Below are positions 32,927 through 39,691 of a DNA stretch of 64,000 bases, piece after piece. Below the pieces are notes generated by a model. The model did not search any database and was not told where the DNA came from. It worked only from the letters and a program-made list of their open reading frames with translations. A program made the position numbers and the translations under genes. Location: positions 124,001 to 188,000 of the forward strand of contig NZ_CP023549.1 in NCBI RefSeq assembly GCF_002407205.1, in the 5' to 3' direction. Position 1 is the first letter of the stretch, and the number at the start of each line of letters is the position of its first letter. This stretch comes from Rhodobacter sp. CZR27. GTDB lineage: Bacteria; Pseudomonadota; Alphaproteobacteria; Rhodobacterales; Rhodobacteraceae.

Positions 32927-35248
32927 ATGCCACTGCCCAGAGTCTTCATATCGACCGACCTCAGGCTCGCCGCCGAGGAGAAGGACGACTCCCAGTCGCT
33001 CATCCATGCGCTGCTCTACCAAGACAAGATGAACATCGTCGGCATCGCCGCCACCCCGTCCAAGTGGAACGCCCAGGACGGCCTCGTGGGCGACATCGAC
33101 CGCATCATCGACACCTATGGCCTCGACCACGCCAAGCTCGCCGCGCGCAGCGGCGACTTCAAGACCGTCGAGCAGCTGAAGGCCGTCAGCTGGCAAGGCG
33201 CGCTCGACACCGCGCCGGGCCAGGGCTGGTCGAGCCCCACCGACTCCTCCCGCGCCATTATCGCCGAGACCAAGAAGGCCGCGGCCGCAGGGGAGGTGCT
33301 CAACGTGCTGACCTGGGGCGGCGAGACCGACCTCGCGCAGGCCCTCCACGACGACCCGTCCATCGCGCCGCACATCCGCTTCTTCAGCATCGACGACCAG
33401 GACGAGGCCGCCTACGCCTACATCAAGGCGAACTTCAAGGGCGCCTTCGACATGTGGGTCGACAACCTGTCAACCTTCAGGGGCACCTACGCCAGCCCGG
33501 CCGGGGGCGACTGGACGCAGGACATCATCAAGGGCTGGCACGAGGCGAACGCGCGCGGCCATGGCGCGCTCGGGGACCTCTTCGCGCAGCTTTCGGGCGA
33601 CATCTTCAACGTCTCGGGCGTGAAGATGGGCGACAGCCCCACGGTGTTCCGCTTCCTCAGCGGCGATCAGAACGACCCCACAAAGGAAAGCTGGGGCGGC
33701 GAGTTCGTCCAGCGGCCGTCGGGCGGCCCGGGGCGCTACTACACCGACAACCCCGACGACGCGCTCGACTTCGACCGGCCCGACACCGACGGCGCCATGA
33801 CGGTCTACGAGGACCGCTCGGCCTGGTTGGCGGACTTCGCCACGCGCCTGGACTGGCTGAAGGGCGACGCGCCCGCGCCCACGCCCTCCGCGCCGGTAGC
33901 CGGCAACCTCCTGAGGGACGCGTCCTTCGAGGGGCCCTCCGTCGCGACCGGGCAGTGGGCCGAGCTCGGCTCGACCGCCGGCTGGACGGCCATCGCGGGC
34001 GGGCGCATGGAGGTGTGGGACGCCCACGGCGGCGTGACCGCCACGAACGGCTCGCAGTTCGTCGAGCTCGACTTCCATAGCGCGCACGACGGCTTCTTTC
34101 AGGACGTCGACGCCGCCACGGGCGAGGCCTACACGCTGAGTTTCGACCTGCGCGCGCGCCCCGGCGCGCCCGTCTCGAGCCAGGGCGTCGAGGTGGTGTG
34201 GAACGACCGGGTCGTGGCCACGGCCACGCCCGGGACGGACTGGGGCACGTTCACGACCACCGTCACCGGCGCGGCCGGCACGGACCGGCTCATCATCCGC
34301 GAGGTGGCCTCCCAGGGCGGCGACGGCCTGGGCGCCCTCCTGGACGACTTCGTGCTCGTCCGGTCCGGAGCCCCGACGGGCGGCAAGGCGCCCGACATGG
34401 GCGACGCGCCCGCGCCCACGCCCCCCCCGCCGGCAGCCGGCAACCTCCTGAGGGACGCGTCCTTCGAGGGGCCTTCCGTCGCGACCGGGCAGTGGGCCGA
34501 GCTCGGCTCGACCGCCGGCTGGACGGCCATCGCGGGCGGGCGCATGGAGGTGTGGGACGCCCACCGCGGCGTGACCGCCACGAACGGCTCGCAGTTCGTC
34601 GAGCTCGACGTCCAGGGCGCGCGCGACGGCTTCTTTCAGGACGTCGACGCCGCCACGGGCCAGGCCCACACGCTGAGCTTCGACCTGCGCGCGCGCCCCG
34701 GCGCGCCCGCCTCGAGCCAGGGCGTCGAGGTGGTGTGGAACGACCGGGTCGTGGCCACGGCCACGCCCGGGACGGACTGGGGCACGTTCACGACCACCGT
34801 CACCGGCGCGGCCGGCACGGACCGGCTCATCATCCGCGAGGTGGCCTCCCAGGGCGGCGACGGCCTGGGCGCCCTCGTGGACAACTTCGTGCTCGTCCGG
34901 TCCGGAGCCCCGACGGGCGGCACGGCCCCCGACACCGTGTCGGTCCGGGTGAGCGGCGACGCGTGGGAGGGCGACCCCGCGTTCGCGCTCCTCGTCAACG
35001 GCGTGACGGTCGCCCCGTCCACGATCGTCACGGCGGACCACGCGGCGGGGGAGTGGCAGACGCTCACCTTCACGGGCGACTGGGACCTCGACGGCAGCGA
35101 CCAGGTCGGCGTCAGGTTCCTCGAGGACCGTTACGCCGGGCCCGGCCGCGACCGCAACCTGTACGTGGACGAGGTCAGGCTGAACGGCGAGGCCAACGGC
35201 GCGGACAGGACGTTCTTCCAGGCTGGGACCGAGACCTGGGATTTCTGA
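32927..35248 (+). CDS. Nucleoside-hydrolase-like exoprotein with two repeated CBM-like modules and C-terminal xylan-binding-like domain
   Basis: A 773-aa multidomain protein. Residues 1-310 resemble DUF1593/nucleoside-hydrolase-like proteins: PRVFISTDLRLAAEEKDDSQ at the metal-binding start, VLTWGGETDLAQALHDD, and DNPDDALDFDRPDTDGAMTV. Two almost identical modules of about 179 residues follow (each with NLLRDASFEGPSVATGQWAE, MEVWDAH, GSQFVELD, DRLIIREVASQGGDGLGAL), resembling DUF642/galactose-binding beta-sandwiches. The C-terminal 90 residues (LTFTGDWDLDGSDQVGVRFL, NLYVDEVRLNGE) resemble the Ca-dependent carbohydrate-binding domain of RTX-associated xylan-binding proteins. There is no signal peptide, so type I export is likely. 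Substrate unknown. Confidence 0.8.
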   Translation: MPLPRVFISTDLRLAAEEKDDSQSLIHALLYQDKMNIVGIAATPSKWNAQDGLVGDIDRIIDTYGLDHAKLAARSGDFKTVEQLKAVSWQGALDTAPGQGWSSPTDSSRAIIAETKKAAAAGEVLNVLTWGGETDLAQALHDDPSIAPHIRFFSIDDQDEAAYAYIKANFKGAFDMWVDNLSTFRGTYASPAGGDWTQDIIKGWHEANARGHGALGDLFAQLSGDIFNVSGVKMGDSPTVFRFLSGDQNDPTKESWGGEFVQRPSGGPGRYYTDNPDDALDFDRPDTDGAMTVYEDRSAWLADFATRLDWLKGDAPAPTPSAPVAGNLLRDASFEGPSVATGQWAELGSTAGWTAIAGGRMEVWDAHGGVTATNGSQFVELDFHSAHDGFFQDVDAATGEAYTLSFDLRARPGAPVSSQGVEVVWNDRVVATATPGTDWGTFTTTVTGAAGTDRLIIREVASQGGDGLGALLDDFVLVRSGAPTGGKAPDMGDAPAPTPPPPAAGNLLRDASFEGPSVATGQWAELGSTAGWTAIAGGRMEVWDAHRGVTATNGSQFVELDVQGARDGFFQDVDAATGQAHTLSFDLRARPGAPASSQGVEVVWNDRVVATATPGTDWGTFTTTVTGAAGTDRLIIREVASQGGDGLGALVDNFVLVRSGAPTGGTAPDTVSVRVSGDAWEGDPAFALLVNGVTVAPSTIVTADHAAGEWQTLTFTGDWDLDGSDQVGVRFLEDRYAGPGRDRNLYVDEVRLNGEANGADRTFFQAGTETWDF
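33863..34936 (+). repeat. Tandem 537-bp direct repeat inside the exoprotein gene
   Basis: The unit beginning GGCGACGCGCCCGCGCCCAC at 33863 repeats from 34400, in frame (179 codons). The two copies differ at only a few codons, for example DFHSAHDG versus DVQGARDG and LLDDFVLV versus LVDNFVLV. High nucleotide identity suggests a recent duplication or gene conversion. Confidence 0.9.
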
Positions 35249-35272
35249 CGGGCCGGGCACGGGCGACAGTCC

Positions 35273-35283
35273 GGGGGGGGGGG
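35273..35283 (+). other. Run of eleven G
   Basis: A G11 homopolymer 25 bp after the exoprotein stop, followed by GGCC-GGC-GGCC-type pairing that could form a terminator-like stem. Such tracts are prone to slippage and to sequencing error. Confidence 0.6.
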
Positions 35284-35484
35284 CCGGCGGCCCGGTGCAG
35301 GCCCTCTCCCTGGGTCGGATCGGGCAGATTCAAGGACCGTCGCACAAGGTTCCGCAGTTAGCGGACCCTCATCCGGTCAGCGCACCCGTCAGGCCCGCCA
35401 GGCCGCCTCAATGGCTGCGAAGTTTGTCCAGCGCATGACCGTCGTCTTCCTAAATTCGCGGGTTGAGCACCGGCGACCCAGACG

Positions 35485-36753
35485 GGCGTTGTTGCAGAAA
35501 GCCGCCTTGAGGCGTGACTTCCCCTTTCCCCCCGGGACGTCAGTCGACGCGGACGATCTCGGCGGTGCCGAGGGCGTTGAAGCGGTTCATGAGAGCGACG
35601 CGGATGTGGATCTCGGCGGTCTGACGGTCGGGGGTGAGCCATTGGAACGCCATTGGTCCGAGAGACAGTGGCGAACGCCATGATGCGTTCACCTAAGGCC
35701 TTGAGCCGAGCCGGTGAGCGCCACCGGTTCGAGCGAACCGGCGAGGGCATCTTCGCCTCGATCCGGCTGCGGGCGTGGTAGCCCGTCCATCGCTTCCAGA
35801 ACGCCCGGCCATAGTGACGGGTGGCGCGCAGGGTCTCGTTTCCGGCCCGGGCGGCGGGGCCATCTTCCTTCCATGGTCGGCCGTTCCTGCGGATCGGTAT
35901 GACGGCTGTGGCGCGGCGCTCGACGATGGCCGTGTGGCAGCGTCGCGTGTCATAGGCGCCGTCGCCGGTCACGGTGCCGATCTCCTCATCCTCGGGGATC
36001 TGGTCCAGCAGCTCGGGCAGGACAGGGCTGTCGCCGTCGCGGCTGGGGGTGAATTCGACGGCGCGGATGTCGGACGTGGTCCCATCCATGGCCAGATGCA
36101 CCTTGCGCCATTGGCGCCGGCCCTGCGCCCCATGCTTGCGGACCTGCCATTCCCGTTCGGCAGGCTTACGCATTCGGGGCTGGAACGATCCACTGGATCG
36201 TTCCCGATTGCCCCTCATCACTGGCGCCACGGTCCTGCCTCACCCAAGGAACTTGATCCCGGTGCTGTCGACCAGCAGGTTCAGCGGGCCGGCGGCGCAG
36301 CGGTACGGGATGTGGACAGCCAAGGACGTCTGCCGCCGGCAGAGGGTGGAATAGTCCGGAACCGGCCAATCCAGCCCGGCCAGGCGCAGGAGGCTGGCCA
36401 CCATCCCGGCGGTCTGCCTCAGCGGCAGCCGGAACCAGGGCTCCGCCCGTTCAGGGCTGAAAACGGTCCTCAGGACCGTTTTCCGGGCGCCCTTCACCCT
36501 TGATCGACAGGCAGAACTGGATCGCCGCATCCGAGAACAGCGGCGGCCGCCCAGGCCTGCCCTCAGGTGGCGCGAGCCAGGCCATCTCCCTGTCCAGCCA
36601 GATCAGCAGCGACCCGCGCCTCCGGAGCGCCTGGTTGTAGGTGGACCAGTTCGTCGTGCGATGGCGGGGGCGTGCAGGCTTCGTCATGCTACCCGTCTAA
36701 CGCCATGGAGCCGTGACGTGAATCCTTCCGGGCGGAAGTTCTGCAACAATGCC
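35485..36753 (-). mobile_element. IS5-family element type B with hairpin inserts, copy 1
   Basis: A 1269-bp minus-strand element with the GGCGTTGTTGCAGAA / GGCATTGTTGCAGAA ends. It is 217 bp longer than the insert-free copy because of four internal inserts. The transposase is broken into several frames (start at 36687, MTKPARPRHRTTNWSTYNQA). It is the left, inverted partner of the copy at 37331; the BLUF gene lies between them. Confidence 0.88.
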
Positions 36754-36771
36754 CCTTCCGGTCAAGAACAG

Positions 36772-37191
36772 CTATTCGCTCTCGCCCGGCGCTGAGAGGC
36801 TGGCGAGGATCCGGCCGTGAAGCCGCTCGATGTCCTCGGGCTCCTTCAGGTCAAGCAGCTTCAGTTCGGGCATGGTTTCACGCAGTTCGGTCCGCGAGAT
36901 CAGGCGCATGGACCAATCTGGAAACAGCCTTTGTTCGAGCTTTGTCAGCCCAAAGGCAACGATCTGCGAATGCCGCGGATCCTTCGAGATCTGCGCGAAC
37001 AGTTCGTTGCAGGTGGCTCGCGGCCCCTCGATCGTCTGGACGAAGTGAAAGCCGTTGTAGAGCAGGATCCCCGTGATGCCGAGCCGCGGGTTTCGCACCC
37101 GGCTCGCCTGCAAGATGCGGAGGATGCCTGCCGCCGGATCGGCGAGGCCGAGGCGGCTTCTGTAGGTCAATGATACCAGGTCGCTGATCAT
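36772..37191 (-). CDS. Short BLUF-domain blue-light photoreceptor
   Basis: FAD-binding blue-light sensor of 139 aa made of a single BLUF domain and a short C-terminal helix pair. Key features: the flavin-proximal tyrosine in LVSLTYRSR near residue 9, the asparagine in GITGILLYNG, the glutamine in FHFVQTIEGP, and the DWSMRLI strand near position 100. The ATG at 37191 (MISDLVSL) is preferred because GGAG lies 9-10 bases upstream; an in-frame GTG at 37206 is an alternative. With no output domain it must act through a partner protein, as other short BLUF proteins do. It sits alone between two inverted IS copies. Confidence 0.9.
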   Translation of the reverse strand: MISDLVSLTYRSRLGLADPAAGILRILQASRVRNPRLGITGILLYNGFHFVQTIEGPRATCNELFAQISKDPRHSQIVAFGLTKLEQRLFPDWSMRLISRTELRETMPELKLLDLKEPEDIERLHGRILASLSAPGESE

Positions 37192-37585
37192 AAGCTCATG
37201 CTCCACCCAGTACTGTGCTGCGGCAAGCGTCTATTTCGAGTAGGGTCGTGGAGCAAATGCAGGATAGCTCTCGTCGGCAGACGAATGCCTGACCGCCACG
37301 ATGCACGACCGGACGGACCCTGTTCAGCATGGCATTGTTGCAGAACTTCCGCCCGGAAGGATTCACGTCACGGCTCCATGGCGTTAGACGGGTAGCATGA
37401 CGAAGCCTGCACGCCCCCGCCATCGCACGACGAACTGGTCCACCTACAACCAGGCGCTCCGGAGGCGCGGGTCGCTGCTGATCTGGCTGGACAGGGAGAT
37501 GGCCTGGCTCGCGCCACCTGAGGGCAGGCCTGGGCGGCCGCCGCTGTTCTCGGATGCGGCGATCCAGTTCTGCCTGTCGATCAAG

Positions 37586-37643
37586 GGTGAAGGGCGCCCG
37601 GAAAACGGTCCTGAGGACCGTTTTCAGCCCTGAACGGGCGGAG
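37586..37643 (+). repeat. Hairpin insert 1 in type B transposase (about 58 bp)
   Basis: Present relative to the insert-free copy between codons for ...LSIK and the FRLPLRQ segment. Perfect 11-bp arms GAAAACGGTCC (37601-37611) and GGACCGTTTTC (37615-37625) enclose TGA. Flanks GGTGAAGGGC and AGCCCTGAACG resemble those of insert 2. It adds an in-frame TGA and shifts the frame. Confidence 0.85.
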
Positions 37644-37841
37644 CCCTGGTTCCGGCTGCCGCTGAGGCAGACCGCCGGGATGGTGGCCAGCCTCCTGCGC
37701 CTGGCCGGGCTGGATTGGCCGGTTCCGGACTATTCCACCCTCTGCCGGCGGCAGACGTCCTTGGCTGTCCACATCCCGTACCGCTGCGCCGCCGGCCCGC
37801 TGAACCTGCTGGTCGACAGCACCGGGATCAAGTTCCTTGGG

Positions 37842-37925
37842 TGAGGCAGGACCGTGGCGCCAGTGATGAGGGGCAATCGGGAACGATCCAGTGGATCGTT
37901 CCAGCCCCGAATGCGTAAGCCTGCC
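37842..37925 (+). repeat. Hairpin insert 2 in type B transposase (about 84 bp)
   Basis: Lies between GIKFLG and EWQVRKHG. Perfect 10-bp arms GGAACGATCC (37880-37889) and GGATCGTTCC (37893-37902) around AGT. Flanks GATGAGGGGC and AGCCCCGAATG align with those of insert 1. Its length is a multiple of three but it starts with TGA. Confidence 0.85.
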
Positions 37926-38335
37926 GAACGGGAATGGCAGGTCCGCAAGCATGGGGCGCAGGGCCGGCGCCAATGGCGCAAGGTGCATCTGGCCATGGAT
38001 GGGACCACGTCCGACATCCGCGCCGTCGAATTCACCCCCAGCCGCGACGGCGACAGCCCTGTCCTGCCCGAGCTGCTGGACCAGATCCCCGAGGATGAGG
38101 AGATCGGCACCGTGACCGGCGACGGCGCCTATGACACGCGACGCTGCCACACGGCCATCGTCGAGCGCCGCGCCACAGCCGTCATACCGATCCGCAGGAA
38201 CGGCCGACCATGGAAGGAAGATGGCCCCGCCGCCCGGGCCGGAAACGAGACCCTGCGCGCCACCCGTCACTATGGCCGGGCGTTCTGGAAGCGATGGACG
38301 GGCTACCACGCCCGCAGCCGGATCGAGGCGAAGAT

Positions 38336-38371
38336 GCCCTCGCCGGTTCGCTCGAACCGGTGGCGCTCACC
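38336..38371 (+). repeat. Hairpin insert 3 in type B transposase (about 36 bp)
   Basis: Lies after RIEAKM and keeps the frame, adding about 12 residues (PSPVRSNRWRSP). Arms CCGGTTCG (38343-38350) and CGAACCGG (38353-38360) enclose CT. On the reverse strand it is preceded by GGTGAGCGCC, similar to the left flank of inserts 1 and 2. Confidence 0.75.
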
Positions 38372-38408
38372 GGCTCGGCTCAAGGCCTTAGGTGAACGCA
38401 TCATGGCG

Positions 38409-38445
38409 TTCGCCACTGTCTCTCGGACCAATGGCGTTCCAATGG
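38409..38445 (+). repeat. Insert 4 in type B transposase (about 37 bp)
   Basis: Lies after GERIMA and shifts the frame. It is bounded by a 9-bp direct repeat ATGGCGTTC (38403-38411 and 38431-38439), which looks like a target or slippage duplication. Internal pairing is weak, so it may be a degenerate or different element. Confidence 0.65.
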
Positions 38446-38649
38446 CTCACCCCCGACCGTCAGACCGCCGAGATCCACATCCGCGTCGCTCTCATGAACC
38501 GCTTCAACGCCCTCGGCACCGCCGAGATCGTCCGCGTCGACTGACGTCCCGGGGGGAAAGGGGAAGTCACGCCTCAAGGCGGCTTTCTGCAACAACGCCT
38601 CGCAGCATACGCCGCCCGCAGGGAAGGCCGACAGCCGGAACAAGGGCCC

Positions 38650-38890
38650 CGATCCTCTCATACCGGTTACGAACCCGATCGAACGCCTGAACAAGGAGGT
38701 GAAGCGGCGCGCCGACGTGGTCGGGATCTTCCCGAACGAGGCATCCATCATGCGCCTGATCGGCGCTGTGCTCTTCGAGCAGAACGACGAATGGCAGACC
38801 TCGAGCCGCTACATGATGGTCGAGGCCTTCGCCCGGATCGACACCGAGGAGATTGACCCCATTCTCAGCATAACCACGAAAGCCGCCTGA
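38650..38890 (+). pseudogene. C-terminal fragment of an IS256-family transposase
   Basis: The segment NPIERLNKEVKRRADVVGIF, then PNEASIMRLIGAVLFEQNDE and WQTSSRYMMVEAF is the conserved C-terminus of mutator-type (IS256) transposases. The DDE core upstream is missing; the fragment starts close to the right end of the type B IS at 38599. It ends at a normal-looking stop. Confidence 0.85.
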
Positions 38891-39673
38891 TCATGCCCTC
38901 AGGCCATCCGGAAAAAATTGCACCAGCTTGACGGACGTGACCGTGCCTCGCAGGTCAGGGCGCCATCCACTGCGGGTTGACGCAAGCCAGATGGCCGTTC
39001 CATGCCCCGGGCGGCCCCGGTGGTTCGAGCTTAAGGTCAACCGAGTGATCTTCATCCAGCGTCAGCGCGGGCGATGAGCATGGCGCAGCGTCCCCCTCCG
39101 GCCGCCCTCGCTGTCCGTGCGGGAGACAATTCGCCAAGGCGCCCCGCGGCCTGAACCGCGGGCCGGCCCTCAAACCCGCCTAAGCTCACCTTCCCGAAGC
39201 ATCCTTGGGGGAGATGGGCCGTCGGCCGATCGGGGGCAGACAGCCCCCGCTGCCGGACGCGAGGCGAGGGAGCGCTCACCGATACCAGCGGATCCCCGCT
39301 GACCACCACATCAGGCCCGGGACGGCCACCGCCGTCAGCATCCGCCGCCGGTCGAGCTGTAGAAGGCGATCGGGCAATCCAGGCCAGTCCGAACACGCCG
39401 AAGAGCAACCCGCCCGCTGGCCGCCGCGCCTCGGCCCCGCGTCCCCGGCACACGCGGAAGCCGGTGACGATGGCAGTTCCACAATGCGGGCACTGCATGT
39501 TGGCGTACATTTGTCTGAACCAGCCTCCCAACGGATCAAGCCAGTTCGCTCAATCGAAACTGCTCTCGTCCAGTCGACCAAGCCGCTCCACCCATCGAAA
39601 CAAACCGGGATGATAAAATGCAAGGGCGCGCGGATTGTTTTTGAGGGCCGTTTGATGTTCAATCTGCCACCGG
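38891..39673. other. 780-bp interval with no confident gene
   Basis: The only hint of coding is on the minus strand (about 39504 down to 39270), where MYANMQCPHCGTAIVTGFRV resembles a zinc-ribbon start and FGVFGLAWIARS a membrane segment, followed by low-quality sequence. The second zinc-ribbon pair reads CRGRG rather than CxxC, so any gene here is probably decayed. Confidence 0.35.
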
Positions 39674-39691
39674 GTGATTGATGGTGCCAAC

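Larger units (their letters stand above)
37397..38543 (+). pseudogene. Type B transposase gene broken by four inserts (reference copy)
   Basis: The order of transposase segments is complete but split. MTKPARPRHRTTNWSTYNQA to FSDAAIQFCLSIK is in frame 1 and ends at a TGA inside insert 1. WFRLPLRQTAGMVASLLRLA to LLVDSTGIKFLG is in frame 2 and ends at a TGA at the edge of insert 2. EWQVRKHGAQGRRQWRKVHL to RIEAKM and RLKALGERIMA are in the same frame as the second piece. After insert 4 the final stretch (RQTAEIHIRVALMNRF) is in a third register. Removing the inserts (about 58, 84, 36 and 37 bp) would restore one frame of about 310 codons. Confidence 0.88.
37331..38599 (+). mobile_element. IS5-family element type B with hairpin inserts, copy 2
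   Basis: A 1269-bp plus-strand element, nearly identical to copies at 35485 (inverted), 43808 and 49379. Ends are GGCATTGTTGCAGAA and TTCTGCAACAACGCC. With copy 1 it frames the BLUF gene like a composite transposon (35485-38599). No target duplication is evident at either end. Confidence 0.88.

Noticed and set aside
33470..35260. 596-codon minus-strand frame opposite the exoprotein gene
   Set aside because: Its repeats mirror the 537-bp tandem repeat; the plus-strand protein has recognisable domains and a sensible start.
37586..38445. Short repeated palindromes as a possible CRISPR array
   Set aside because: The palindromes are unevenly spaced, differ in sequence, lie within a transposase gene, and there are no spacers or cas genes.
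35485..38599. Definite composite transposon carrying BLUF
   Set aside because: The inverted IS layout is suggestive, but no matching target duplication exists at the outer ends, so it is reported only as a hypothesis.
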